Part shown: positions 35,946 through 47,643 of the stretch, one piece after another
Layout: each line of letters starts with the position of its first letter
Numbering within the stretch: position 1 is the first letter of the stretch
NCBI GenBank assembly: GCA_026120185.1
Contig: JANUWF010001491.1
Coordinates: 2,170,001 to 2,234,000 of the forward strand
Direction of reading: 5' to 3'
Length of the DNA stretch: 64,000 nucleotides
Origin: Voacanga thouarsii
Lineage: Eukaryota > Streptophyta > Magnoliopsida > Gentianales > Apocynaceae
Notes under the pieces: generated by a model
Database searches by the model: none
Told to the model about the DNA's origin: nothing
What the model saw: only the letters and a program-made list of their open reading frames with translations
Made by a program: the position numbers and the translations under genes

Positions 35946-37860
35946 TAAGACTAAGAAAGCCCGTAGATGCCCTCCCCTATGGCGTCTAAGTGTCTCTTGA
36001 AGACTCTTGCAGGCAAAGGCTTGGTGAAGGGAACTGCTAGGTTGTTCTTTGAGGCTATCTGTTCCACCACGTTTTTTGGTCTCTGAATAAAATCCTAGAT
36101 CAAGTGGTACTTCCTCTGGATGTCCTTCTCCTTTTTCTGGTTCCTAGGTTCTTTAGATTGAGAGACTGCTCTAGAGTTATCATAATACACCACAATCAGT
36201 CTATCAATGTGTGGCACAACTCCAAGTTCTGAAAGGAACTTCTAAAGGCAAACTGCCTCCTTGGATGCTTTTGAAGCTGTCCACATACTCAGCTTCCATA
36301 GTTGAGTCAGGAATACAAAATTGCTTGATACTCTTCCATGAAACAACTCCTCCAGACAAGGTAAAGACATATCCACTAGTAAATTTTCTCTCATCCTTTT
36401 TTACCTGAAAATCTAAGTCTATGTATTCTGTAGGAACTAAATCGTTAGCCCTGTAAACCAGGATATAATCTTTCGTACTAATGAGGTACTTAAGAATATG
36501 CTTCACAGTTTACCAATGATCCTTTCTAGGATTTGATTGATATCTACTAACTACACTTACAGTAAAGCAGATATCTGGCCTAGTGCACAGCATGGTGTAC
36601 ATAAGACTGCTCACAGCCTAAGCATAGGGAATCATCCTCATCCTATCTTTTTCCTCTTGAAACTTAGGACAGTCCTTAGAACAAAAAGACAACCCATGTC
36701 TGCAGGGAATAAGAGCTCCCTTGTATGAGTCCATGCTAAACTTGGCCAACATCTTGTCAATGTATGTCATTTGGGATAATCCTAACATTATCTGCTTCCT
36801 ATTTCTAAGAAGCTTAATCCCGAGAATATAACTGGCTTCTCCAAAGTCCTTCATACTAAATTGACTAGACAGCTAAACCTTAGTAAATGATAATGTCCCT
36901 ATATTATTCCCAGTGAGTAGAATGTCATCCACATATCGGACAAGAAAAACCACATTTTTGCCTTCCAATTTCCTGTACACGCATAGTTTATCCTCATTTT
37001 AAATAAAATCGTAAAACTTTACAATCTTGTCAAAATGAATTTTCCATGTTCTAGATGCCTGCTTAAGTCTATAAATGGAATTCTTAAGCCTCCAAACCAT
37101 ATGTTCCTAGCCTTTAGCAATAAAACTATCCGGTTGGGACATACAAATGTCTTCCTTAAGATGGCCATTAAGAAATGCCATCTTGAAATCCATTTGCCAT
37201 ATCTCATAGCCGAAATAACATGCAATGGCAAGAAGGATATGGATGGACTTAAGCATGGCTACCAGGGAAAAGATTTTATCATAATTGATTCCCTATTTTT
37301 GAGTGTACCCTTTCGCCACAAGCCTAGTTTAGAAGGTTTCCACCTTCCCATCCGCTCCCCTCTTCCTCTTGTATAGCCACTTACACCCGATAGGTTTTAT
37401 CTCTCAAGTTAAGCTACAAGATCCCAAACCTGATTGAATTATATACACTTAATCTCGGCTTTCATTACATCATGCCATAGATCTGCATTGGCATTAGCAA
37501 AAGCCTCCTCGTATCTAGTGAGATCTTGTTTCTAATGGTCAGAAACCAGCTCAAAAGCCTTTGTTGTCTATCTTTTTAGAACTCTAGATACCTTCCTACT
37601 ACGATAAAGCTCTATTTGTACAAGTTCTTGAGGCTGTGCCTCTTCTTGCTCCATAATCAAGTCTGAAGAAGTTAATTCCGAAGATAACTTCTCCTCGAGT
37701 TCCAACCTTGTTAAACCTTTAGTGGAAGTACTTTAATCATCCTCAAAGTATTTAGCATTAGTACTTACCAGTACTATCTGCTCTTTGGGATGATAAAAGT
37801 AACCTCCTTTTGTCCCTTTTTTATACCCAACAAAATATCATAATTTTGATCTTGGTTCTA
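35946..37860 (-). pseudogene. E2 pol, RT and RNase H
   Basis: The RNase H segment (36204-36506) includes 'YIDLDFQVKKDERKFTSGY' and 'GGVVSWKSIKQF' with 'STMEAEYV'. The usual YTDSD catalytic start reads YIDLD. The RT segment shows 'RYVDDIL' with YVDD at 36924-36935, and 'MKDFGEASYILGIKLLRN' (36618-36854). The N-terminal RT block is at 37019-37231. A linker of RT type runs to about 37860 with frame changes. It closely parallels E1 and carries many stops. Confidence 0.87.
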
Positions 37861-38930
37861 GCTTATCTCCCGTGATCAGTATATAAGCTAAATAGCCCCA
37901 TATCCTAAGATGATTTAGACATTACTTATACCTAGTCCACATCTCATTGGGTGTCCTAGGAATTGACTTGGAAAGCACCAAGTTCATAACGTATGCCGCT
38001 GTTTCCAAGGCATATCCCCAAAAAGGGATCAGAAGAGTAGCATGAGACATCATATATCGAACCATTTCTATTAATGTCTTGTTCTTTCTCTTAGCTACTC
38101 CATTCTGTTAGGGTGTAGAGAGCTGGGATACTATCCCATGATGTACTATGTAATCCTTAAACTCACCAATGAGGTACTCTCCACCACGATCCGATCGTAA
38201 GATTTTGATCAGTTTACCTCTCCAATACTCTACTTCAGTCTTAAACTTTTTAAACTTGTCAAAATGGTCAGACTTGCACCTCATCAAGTAGACATAATTG
38301 AATCTTGTATAATCATTTGTGAAAGTGATGAAGTACTCAAAACCCTATCTAGCTTATGTAGACATAGGACAACACATATCAGTATGAACAAGGCTTAATA
38401 TCTTCTTGGCTCTATCAACCTTTTGGGTGAATGACTTTTTTTGTCATTTTTCCCATAAGGCAAGATTTACACTGAGGGTAACTTTCCAATTTTAATAAGC
38501 CCAAGGGCCCACCAAGAATTAACCTCTGAATCCTTATTGAGTTAATATGACCTAACCTTAGATGCCAAAGATATGAGTCATCGACATTAGTCTTTCTCCT
38601 CTTACTTAAAGATTCAAATTGAGCATTATTTATTTGATTGTTTATAGGATTTAAAAAGAATAAGTTTCCATACATGCGCCCTATACATAAGACTTCTCCA
38701 TTTCTACTAATAATAATACCAAAATGGAAAGAAATAGAATATCCATGATTTATTAGCTTTGTAACTGAAATCAAATTCTGTCTAGAACCGAGTACATATA
38801 AAATATCCTTCAATATAATTACTTTATTACAATAATAAAAAAAGGTCCAGCTCTCCTACTGCAAGGGCCAATACTCGTGATCTATTTCCTACTCGTAGTC
38901 CATGCTCGCTTTTCTGGAGTCTTCTTATCT
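37861..38930 (-). pseudogene. E2 pol, integrase and GAG-pre-integrase domain
   Basis: Zinc-binding block: 'YLWHLRLGHINS' then 'CKSCLMGKMTKK' (ORF 38415-38813). Core: 'FITFTNDYTRFNYVYLM', then 'LRSDRGGEY' (about 38190), 'QNGVAKRKNKTLIEMV' (about 38100), and 'FWGYALETAAYVMN'. The C-terminal side reads 'RIWGYLAY' and 'YFVGYKKGTKGG' (about 37820). The enzyme inserts element cDNA into the genome. Scattered stops and small deletions disable it. This is the best integrase in the window for comparing the missing piece of E1 at the E3 site. Confidence 0.87.
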
Positions 38931-39060
38931 TTCTAAACGCCGCAATGAGTTACAGTTATGATTAGTGGCACCGAAATCAACAATCCAAGTGGAAGTTGGT
39001 CCAACAATTAAAATTGACTCTAGATAGAGAATAATACCTGTACGGTTTTTCTGGGCCTGA
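38931..39060 (-). pseudogene. E2 protease remnant, active site altered
   Basis: Minus strand near 38990 reads 'TWIVDFGATNHNCNSL'. The catalytic triad in copia elements is D-S/T-G, here DFG, so Ser became Phe. The same segment in E1 reads DSG. It is short and fused in order between gag and integrase. Confidence 0.8.
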
Positions 39061-39842
39061 AATTCTGGATACTTCTTTTTCTAGTGTCCCTTCTGCTCGT
39101 ACTTGAAGTATTTACCTTTGGGTTTGTTAGGTTGGTTCTTGGGCTTGGCCAGTGTGTTTCCCTTCTTCTTCTTACATTTCCTGGGCTTGGGCCCTATTTT
39201 GGAAGAAAATGTTCTAACAATCATAGCCTTGGATTATGGTTTCATGACCTTCTCTGCTACCTGGAGCTCTTTCATTAACTTGGTTAAACTCATGTTTAAC
39301 TTGTTCATGTTATAATTTAACTTGAAATGAGTAAAAGAGCCCAAAAGAGATTCGAGAACCATGTCCACTTGGCTCTCGGGGACAATTACAGCCCCTAAGA
39401 CTTTTGCTTCCTCGAAAGTAGTAATCATCTTGAGCATATACTCTTTGACTGATGCTTCCTTAGCTATCTTGGTGGTTCTGATCATCCTAAGAGGCTCTTG
39501 ATTTGTGAGCTGGCTCTTATCTGCGAACATCGTGGCTAATAATTGGCTAATGTCATACACAGTGGTCATGTGCTCGTATTTAGACTGAAGCACATTAGAC
39601 ATGGTGGCCAACATGTAGCATCGAACCATCTCATTGGCCTTCTTCTATGCTTTATCAGCTTCTCGCTCCTTAGCGGTGGAACCCTCCCCAATAATAGTGC
39701 AGGTGTCAAGGAGGACATACTTATACTTCTCAGTAGTGAGTATTATACCCAAGTTCCTTTTCTAGTCCATATAATTTAGACATGTCAGATTATTCTCACA
39801 TAGAATAACGACCAAAAGACTAAAAGAACCTCCACCAACCAT
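39061..39842 (-). pseudogene. gag: E2 gag pseudogene
   Basis: ATG at 39842-39840 begins 'MVGGGSFSLLVVIL', then 'NYMD' and a stop where E1 and relatives have Trp. Open part 39234-39629 carries 'YMLATMSNVLQSKYEHM', 'KEYMLKMITTFEEAKVLG' and 'LESLLGSFTHFKLNYNMNK', typical of copia gag (UBN2-type). The nucleocapsid knuckle at about 39080-39115 reads YFKYEQKGH then stop, with two Cys changed to Tyr. Several of its stops are TAG where TGG is expected. Confidence 0.88.
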
Positions 39843-41536
39843 TTCTAAAAAAACTTAACTAAAAGAAAATTCAATTTGTGAAAAATAAAATAACTTGTGA
39901 CATTATCCTTATATTAAATCTGATAATAGTTAACCCTATCACTATTATCTTTAATATAATTAATTTGGCTCTTAGAAAAACTGACATAGCTTCTTCGGAA
40001 GATTAACAGTTTCCTAAGCTAAATGTATTAACCTCCACAAATTAATTTCCTTTCTAGGTAATAATCTAGAAGATAACGCCACCGTGGAATGACCGTTTCT
40101 TCTGATTTCCTATGGACATTCTCTGCACTATAACCTCCAATGTGGATTGGCCGATCATAGCATGTGTCTCGAGTTATTAATTACATCCATCCATTCGCTC
40201 TAGATCCTTGTGGTATCCACAACCTATACGGATTCACTCCTAGAGTGACGCGAGGGGACCCACAATCTCTAATGAGGATTGTGATGGAAGCCATGGGGTC
40301 GTTGGTACCCCTCTCCCACTTAGTATTTTAAAATAAGGGTTTACTTGGAAAATATCTTTTGAAAATTTTAATTAAGTTTTCATTCAACTAAAAAATAAAA
40401 TATCTCATCCCATAAAAATTTCTATGTCAAGGTTTATACCATTTAAGAAATTTTTCCATGGATTAACTTTATTTACGTTAATAAACTTAATAATTCGAAA
40501 ATTTCCAATAAAACTTTTGAGAGATATTGATCTCAAGTTTAATTTGACAAAAACACTTTTTCTTGTTAAAATTCAATTAAAATAGCTTTTTACTTTAATT
40601 CACAAAAATATCTAAATCCAAAATATTTTCTGTGTCAATGATAAAATCTTTTGAGAAAATAACCAAGAATTAATTTTTGTTCAAATTAAAATTAACCATT
40701 TAATTTAAGAAAAATGTTTTTCTTTGTCAAAAAATTCCCAAAGACTTTGGTTTTAGAGAAAATGTGCACATAAGGTATAAAAAGAAATAAGTATGCTAGA
40801 AAAGTATGAACATTTTCATACTTTTCTATTCTTTTAACCTAAGTGTGCAAATAATAGAATTAAATATATTAATTAATTACTGATCTTGTTTAATCTTAAA
40901 TTTCCTTTACTATTATTTTTCATGCAAAATATTCAAAGAATATTAATTATTGCAATAAAAATAACTTCCCCTGGTATGGGACCAAAAATAAATTTTTTTA
41001 TTTCGGGTCCAGTGAACCCGCCACACTGGATCATGGCCCATGGGCCGCGTTCCAAGTGGGTGCCCATGACCTAGCCCGTGCCCCACCCGCTATGCAGTCA
41101 AAACTGTTGACCTCGCATTGCAAATTTGCAATTGCGCTTCCTCGCGGAAGCCGGGCTTTCTCGAGGGCTGAGGCATCCACAAGGAGGCTTTCCTCACCAA
41201 TCTACAGCAGCTGCGGCTCGATGGCTCGGTCGGCTAGCTGCTACAGTAACCATCTTCTCCAGTGTTTGCTTTGCGTTTCAGACACTACTGGGTTTTGTTT
41301 TTTTCCATTGTTTTTTATCAAAACTCATCCAAGCAACCGCTTATGCCCTTAAAAACACTGGGCTTACATGATATCTATGAAAGTAATCAATAAACAATGT
41401 TCCTATGCTTCCACTCGCAAAGCTTACAGTGAAACTACCCATACCAGAAAACATGAAGGATCATAGATTTCATCCAAAACAAATAATTTCTTATTTTAGT
41501 TAAGCCTAGCATGCTTCCTGCATTCGTCAAACCATG
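39843..41536 (-). other. E2 leader (5' untranslated internal region)
   Basis: About 1.7 kb, no real gene. It matches the E1 leader 49128-50369 plus 52411-52987. The part 41000-41260 is markedly GC-rich against its surroundings, as is the corresponding part of E1. The open frames at 41056-41371 come from this composition. Confidence 0.7.
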
Positions 41537-41548
41537 TCTCTAATACCA
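41537..41548 (-). other. Primer binding site of E2
   Basis: Minus-strand 'tggtattagaga' lies two bases inside the 5' LTR and matches the tRNA-iMet-type site with changes at two positions. Confidence 0.82.
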
Positions 41549-41550
41549 AT

Positions 41551-43388
41551 TGAAGGTTGAAAATAGCAAAAATCATCAAACCGAAAGCATGCTTACAAAA
41601 CGAAAAATTTACCTTTTTTGTATGAATGAGCCTTTTCACACCAAAAAAGATGTCTGTACAAGGATGCTTGAAGCTATTGGATTACGTCCTTGTAAACATC
41701 GACTTTATCTCATTCACGTGAAGCTTTTGAGCTTCCAAAACGGTGTCCATTCCACTGCCGGTGAAAGCTTAAGGAGTTAGTTTTGCAATACTTTTGGCTT
41801 CTATGAATGCTTTACAGACTTAGTCTTTGTGTGTTTGCTTCTATGAGACAAAAACTCTCCAGACCACCAAATGCTATTACCTTTTGATCTTGATTTTCAA
41901 TCAACGAGAGAGTAAGACTAATAGCGTGAAAACAGAAAGCAGCCATATTTTCTATTATCCTTCACATAAAACAACACGAGATTTTATTATTATTTTATTT
42001 ATTTATTTATTCAATTTAATAATCAATTATTTTAAAAAAAATATTTTATCCACGGTCTTATTCATTGGGTCAGATAAAATTATTTACTCTTGGGCTCGAA
42101 CACCCATAAATAATAAATCTCAATTATTTATTTTCTAGGCTTCATTAAATAGCCTAATAAATAATTAGTAAGCCCAAATACACCAATATAAAATATCAGA
42201 CATTTTATCTATTTTTATATCTAAATTAATTTTCTAATTATTCAATCTAGGCCTTGGGCCCTGAATAATTAACTAACTAATTAAACTAGATAAATGATAT
42301 ACATTCTCTCAGGCTTTTTATTTTATTCCAATCTAATAATAAATTAAACTATATAAATAAAATAAAATAACATCCATTATTATCAAGACCAAATCCTAAA
42401 TCCAAATCTATTAGGACTTAAGGGCTATTTCAGGGACCAAAAGATACATCCCTTAGGCTACTAAAGTGACCAAAATACCTCTGCTATATAAATTGCTATG
42501 TTTTGCATTTTAAATATTTTCTAATATCACCATAAACAAATATTAACCAAAAGGATAATGTTGTGTTAGCAAAGGCTTTGACCTACATGTGTAATAACTA
42601 AAATGGCCATCTACGCATCACCGTGCATTTAGAAAAGAGGGGTGTACTAACACCCCTCTAATAGATATCTACCATGCTTAGACCTCTAGTCTAATGATCT
42701 ACGACTCCTGAAATGTTTCCACTTTCAAAGGAGCTACCCTAAAGTAAACATCCAAGTCATGTTCTCTAGGGACCTGGATAATAAGATCATTTGAATAGTT
42801 ACAAGGGGTGATACAGTGTAGAAGTTATCTTGTATAAATCTGTCTTAACTAAGTAGTCACATATATCCAACATACAAGTATATCGGCTTTACAAAAGAAC
42901 TTCAACTACAGTATATCAAAGTATATGTTTCTTGTTTTGTCAAACCACCAGCTCATACTCAAGCGGTAGAGTATTAGTCCACAATGTAGTAGTAATAGTC
43001 TAGGTTTCTTTTAAATATTACTTTTAGAAACCCCTATTACTAGTTTAGTTCTACATATTTGAAATACGCTCATGCTATGAAATGAGTGGACTACTCACTA
43101 GCTAAAAGTAAGCCATTTCCCATTTGGAATTCAGAACACAATAACCTATACACATTAAAATTCCCATTCTTATCAATCGGTTAAGAACAAACATTTATGT
43201 GTTAAGTAATCCGTGATCCATACCTTACTATAAAAGACCACTATTCACATGAATCACTTACTTAAACATAATGGGTTTTTCCAAATAAAAATTGTGCACA
43301 AATAAAATGCAAATTTGCAAACAAATATTGAGAATAAATTCAATAATTACATCAAATAAAATTAGTCTAGAGGGCATATATTACAACA
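41551..43388 (-). repeat. 5' LTR of E2
   Basis: The minus strand starts 'tgttgtaatatatgccc' at 43388 and ends 'tttcaaccttca' at 41551. It is 1838 bp and matches 34101-35928. The plus-strand TATA-like site is here tatataaattg (42485-42495). Confidence 0.9.
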
Positions 43389-44003
43389 TTCTGGTTGGGA
43401 TATATAGATGTCTTCACTAAGACGGCCATTTAAAAATGTCGTCTTAACATCCATCTGTCATATCTTATAGTCATAATGACATGTGATGGCAAGAAGGATA
43501 TAGATGGACTTAAGCATGGCTACTAGGAAAATGGTTTCCTCATAGTCGATCACTTCTTTTTTAGTATACCATTTCGTCACAAGCCTAGCTTTGAAGGTTT
43601 TCACATTTCCATCCGCCCCCTTCTTTCTCTTGTACACCAACTTAAACCAATGGGTTTTATCCTTTCTGGTGAAGCTACAAGATCCTAAACCTAATTGGGT
43701 TTTATCCTTTCGTCTTTCATTACTTCATGCCATTAGTTTGCATCGATATCAGTAATAGCCTCCTTGTATCTAGTAGGTTCTTGTCCCTGATGATTGGAGA
43801 CTAGGTCAAAAGCCTCTCTAGTACTTCTTTCTGGAACTCTAGATATCCTCCCACAACGATGAGGCTCTATTTGTATAGGTTCCTGAGGCTGTGCCTCTTC
43901 TTGTTCTATAATCAAGTTAGGAGAAGTTGATTCAAAAGATAACTTCTCTTTGAGTTCTAACATAGTCGAATCTTTAGTGGATCTACTTTGTTCATCCTCC
44001 AAG
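43389..44003 (-). pseudogene. E1 pol, RT N-terminal part and linker
   Basis: Minus-strand translation resumes the RT cut by E2. It includes 'VYKRKKGADGNVKTFKARLV' (43458-43640) and a 'DYEETIFLVAMLKSIYILLA' block. Upstream is a proline/glutamate-rich linker, 'EEAQPQEPIQIEPHRCGRIS' (43733-44002), that in copia joins integrase to RT. It ends at 44003, where the E3 LTR starts. The next E1 sequence at 47644 is integrase core, so about 0.5 kb of E1 is missing relative to E2 (about 37750-38275). Confidence 0.87.
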
Positions 44004-45456
44004 TGTTGAGATTCGTGGACTCCTAAACGCGGAAAACATCTACGAATCCCTCCCGAGGACCCAAGTAAACGATTAAGAAGATTTAAGCTTTAAGAGTTAC
44101 CTCCGGTTGCTTGTAATCGAAATCCTTCGATTACGGTTTGCGTTGTTGTACGTTCGACCCGAACAATCACCGAGACGTTGCGGTATGCGAACGTCCTCTA
44201 CGGATACACACCGCGAACTCACTCGATACCGGGGAGTGCTAGCGCCTAGGGTTTGAGAGGTTTTTTTTTTCTACGGTAGAGAATGGCACGAATGTTCTCA
44301 ACCGAAAAATTGGACTATCGAAAGACGGCTAGGGTTTTCTTAAAAAACCCTCGAACCTCTTAGAGTCCAACCCTAATCATATCTTATCATATTCTAATTT
44401 AAATTCAAATTAAATTAAAGCGATATGATAAGATTACTGCCATTATCTCGGTAATTTAACTAATTATTTTACCGAGTCGATTCTTATAATCCGGATATCA
44501 TCCAGATTCATCGAACTCTGGTCACCGAGAAAAATAACCTAACAAGTTCGCTTATTGTGTGACCCTATAGGTTCATTTAACAACTGCGGCGATGCCTAAA
44601 TCGTATTTAAATGGCCCACAAGTTATAAGCGGTTTCTAGCAAAACATTATAACTATCCGAGGTTAAATGAAGATCGGTGATCTCTTTGAACCAAACCATA
44701 ATTTTATATTTAGTCCCTTTGTCACACGATATCCAGATTAAGCATAAGGCACGGAGCATGTCATCCTTATTAAGCTTAATCAATTATTTCTTGATTTCAT
44801 AGTAGGTTGTTCAAACAAATGATATCAATATCTTAGATTGATATATTTGAGCACGGCCATGCATTTTTTAACGAGTCTAACTTATCAAGGGGCCCATGGA
44901 TATCTCTCCCATAATTGAGAGGGACAAATTCCTTCACAATCAATCATATTCCTCTCCTTGATTTATTTTATATCCAACGAGTAGTCTAATTTATTATCTG
45001 GTTAAAGACAACTTTAGACAATGTCAAAATATAGAATTTATCAAGTAAGAAACTATGATGAATTTAGGTCGAAGGACTTTCAATATTATTATGGCTAGAA
45101 AGTACTTATGACATATTCCATGAAGTACTCTCACGAGTGGGTCATGTCCAATACAATGTTCTCTAACATTTATTTATGTCTTGACTCGATATCACAAATA
45201 TCCATGGCCGGTAAAACATAGCCATCAAGTCACAAACATACTAATCTTAATTTATTATTATTCCAATAATAATAATCGATCGAGGACAGACTTTAGAATA
45301 GTCATTGTATTCATTGTAGGGTTTTACTATCAAGTCACGTACTTGATGACCAACAAAACAAAACTCACTATTCATGGAAAGGAAAGCCTCATATTATTAT
45401 ATAAAACATAATGACAATTGTATAAGTACAAATTGACTCTAGGGCATATCCTAACA
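44004..45456 (-). repeat. 3' LTR of E3
   Basis: The minus strand starts 'tgttaggatatgccctag' at 45456 and ends 'cgaatctcaaca' at 44004. Length is 1453 bp. It contains a GC-richer block with several 'cg' dinucleotides (44020-44260), unlike the AT-rich LTRs around it, and no protein-coding frame. Confidence 0.88.
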
Positions 45457-45471
45457 GTCTCCCACTTGCAC
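45457..45471 (-). other. Polypurine tract of E3
   Basis: Minus-strand 'agtgcaagtgggagac' abuts the LTR start. It is the same motif as in E1. Confidence 0.82.
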
Positions 45472-46130
45472 TAAGACCAATTTGGCATAAGCCGTAATCC
45501 CATTGTTACGGTATGACTATCATGTTTAGACGATGGGAGAGGCTTTGTCGATGGATCTGCAACATTGTCATCGGTTGGCACCTTGCATACATTGACATCT
45601 CCTCTATCAACAATTTCTCGAATGAGATGAAAACGTCTAAGTATATGTTTGGATCGCTGATGTGATCTTGGTTCCTTAGCTTGTGCAATGGCTCCATTGT
45701 TGTCACAATAGAGATCCACTGGGTTCACAATACTAGGAACTACATCTAGTTACGTAATGAACTTTTTAATCCAAAGCTGCTTCTTTAGGCTGCGGTGAGG
45801 CGACTACATACTCGGCTTACGTAGTAGAATCGGCCACGGTGTCTTGCTTTGAACTTTTCCGACTTACGACACCTCCATTCAAACAAAATAGAAAACACGA
45901 TTGCGATCTATAATCATCTATGTCGGACTGAAAACTAGCATCGGTGTAACCATTTACAACTAGCTCGCCTTCTTGTCCTCCATAAACTAAGAACATATCT
46001 TTAGTTCTTCTTAAGTACTTTAGTATGTTCTTGACGACGATCCGAGTGTGCCTCTCCGAGATTTGGTTGGAACACTGCTTGTCATGCTCAATGCATATGA
46101 TACATCGGGTCGAGTACATAACATGGCATA
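45471..46130 (-). pseudogene. E3 RNase H domain
   Basis: Two open pieces. 45817-46119 contains 'YGGQEGELVVNGYTDASFQS', 'GGVVSRKSSKQ' and 'TVADSTT' (the ...STTEAEY block). 45471-45728 contains 'LYCDNNGAIAQAKEP', 'HILRRFHLIREIVDRGDV' and 'NVADPSTKPLP'. Catalytic acidic residues Y-T-D and D-N-N are present. The family digests the RNA strand of RNA/DNA hybrids during reverse transcription. One frameshift lies between the pieces (about 45730-45815), where AEY-to-GAI sequence is disrupted. Confidence 0.9.
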
Positions 46131-46182
46131 CATGATAGACCCTATAGCGGAAGCGTATGGTATCTTGTTCATGCGCTCTTCT

Positions 46183-46725
46183 TCATCCTTCGTAGAAGGA
46201 CTTTGAGTTTTGCTTGAGCTTAATGCCATGTGACATTGGCAAGAATCCTCTCTTAGAGTCTTGCATCTTGAACCTTTTCAGTACCTTGTCAATGTATGCA
46301 CTTTGACTTAGGCCAATTAGCTTTCTAGATCTATCTCTATAGATCCTTATACCTAGAATATAGGCAGCTTCACCTAAGTCTTTCATTGAGAAACAATTTC
46401 CCAACCATGTCTTTACACTTTGTAGAGTTGGGATGTCGTTTCCAATGAGTAAGATATCATCAACATAAAGTACCAAAAAGACTATTGCATTCCCACTTGT
46501 TTTCTTATAGACCCAAGGCTCATCTTCATTTTTGATAAAGTTAAATTCTTTAATTGCTTCATCAAAACGAAGATTCCGACTTCGAGATGCTTGCTTCAAT
46601 CCATAAATGGATCTTTGAAGCTTGCACACTTTATTAGAATTCAAAGGATCATCAAAACCCTCGGGTTGTGTCATGTACACATCTTCGAGTAAGTTTCCAT
46701 TAAGAAACGCGGTTTTGACATCCAT
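46183..46725 (-). pseudogene. E3 reverse transcriptase core, well preserved
   Basis: A 180-residue open segment starts 'MDVKTAFLNGNLLEDVYM' and continues with 'QPEGFDDP', 'VCKLQRSIYGLKQASR' and 'FLVLYVDDILLIGND'. YVDD is intact at 46456-46467. It ends with 'FSMKDLGEAAYILGIRIYRD'. These are RT motifs in copia order and the catalytic DD pair is intact. The frame shifts near 46190 into 'DEEERMNKIPYASAIGSIMYA' (46020-46229). The N-terminal portion continues at 46781. As a fragment of an interrupted polyprotein it is still a pseudogene, but much less decayed than the E1 and E2 RT. Confidence 0.92.
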
Positions 46726-46780
46726 TTGCCAAATTTCATAGTCATAATATGCTTGCTATGGCAAGAAGAATTCGATAGAT

Positions 46781-47300
46781 TTAAGCATTACAAGCTGGTG
46801 AAAAGGTTTCATCATAGTCTATACCATGAGTTTGTCTATAACCTTTTGCTACCGGTCGTGCTTTGTAAGTATGCACATTTCCCTCCATGTCTGTTTTCTT
46901 TTTGAAAACCCACTTACACCCAATGGTTTTTGAACCTTTAGGTGGGTTAACCAAAGTCCAAACTTGGTTATCATACATGGATTGCATCTCGGACTTCATA
47001 GCCTCTAACCATTTTCTAGAGTCGAGAACTCTTAATGGCTTCTTGATAGGAAGTGGGCTCATCATTAACCATAAGCTCCACATTGTGATCGTCGGTGATG
47101 AGAAATCCATATCTCTCGGGTTGTTGACGAACCCTATCGGATCTTCGAGGTCCTTGTTCTATAGATGTAGGCTCATCTTGGACTTGTGAGCCATCTAATC
47201 GAGATTCATTATTTGGTTCGGGCACTAATTGTGGTTCTTGAATCTCATCTTGATGAGGTTCGAGCACTAACCGTGGTCCTTGAATCTCATCAAGATGTAT
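46781..47300 (-). pseudogene. E3 RT N-terminus and integrase-RT linker
   Basis: Contains 'WLEAMKSEMQSMYDNQVWTL', 'GCKWVFKKKTDMEGNVHTYK' and 'YRQTHGIDYDETFSP' (46781-47110), the classic copia RT entry. Upstream 47016-47300 is a Gln/Glu/Pro-rich linker with the imperfect repeat 'LVLEPHQDEIQEPQLVPEP'. A frameshift lies between the two and another near 46770. Confidence 0.9.
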
Positions 47301-47549
47301 TTTACTCCCACTCGATTCTTTTGGAAATAAATTCCTTTTCAAGAAAGAATCCATTTCGAGCAACAATTACTCTATTTTCTTTTGGGAGATAAAATTGATA
47401 TCCTTTAGTTTCTTTAGGATACCCCACAAATATGCATTTATCAGATTTAGGTGCAAGTTTATCAGATAATAAACGCTTTACATAAACTTCACAACCCCAA
47501 ATCTTCAGAAATAACAAACTAGGTTGTCTCCCAGTCCATATCCATAAAA
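47301..47549 (-). pseudogene. E3 integrase C-terminal remnant
   Basis: Translation runs 'WTGRQPSLLFLKIWGCEVYV', then 'DKCIFVGYPKETKGYQFYLP' and 'VARNGFFLEKEF', typical of the end of copia integrase. It begins abruptly at about 47549 next to a 5' LTR fragment, so the rest of integrase, protease and gag are deleted. Confidence 0.88.
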
Positions 47550-47551
47550 TG

Positions 47552-47643
47552 CACTATTCATGGAAAGAAAAATCTCATATTATTATATAAAACATAACGA
47601 CAATAGTATAAGTATAAATTGACTCTAGGGCATATCTCTAACA
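47552..47643 (-). repeat. 5' LTR stub of E3 (92 bp)
   Basis: Matches 45366-45456 of the 3' LTR: cactattcatgg... through ...ctctagggcatat...taaca. Only the outermost end of the LTR remains. Confidence 0.85.

Larger units (their letters stand above)
34101..43388 (-). mobile_element. Ty1/copia element E2 inside E1
   Basis: LTRs are 34101-35928 (3') and 41551-43388 (5'). Total length is 9288 bp. The flanks ttcta (34096-34100) and ttctg (43389-43393) form a target duplication with one later change. The E1 RT frame reads 'QPEGFVAK' across the site. The internal region holds gag, protease, integrase, RT and RNase H in copia order, all with stops. LTRs of E1, E2 and E4 are related. E2 LTRs differ at about one base in seven by eye near their ends. 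Confidence 0.93.
44004..47643 (-). mobile_element. Truncated Ty1/copia element E3 inside E1
   Basis: It has a full 3' LTR (44004-45456), a polypurine tract, RNase H, RT and the C-terminal part of integrase to 47549. It then has only the first 92 bases of a 5' LTR (47552-47643). Gag, protease and most of integrase are absent. Flanks ccaag (43999-44003) and acatc (47644-47648) do not match. It is a different copia family from E1/E2 by LTR sequence, and its RT is the best preserved coding segment in the window. Confidence 0.88.

Noticed and set aside
47016..47392. Plus-strand open frames over the E3 linker
   Set aside because: They are shadows of the minus-strand Gln/Pro-rich linker between integrase and RT.
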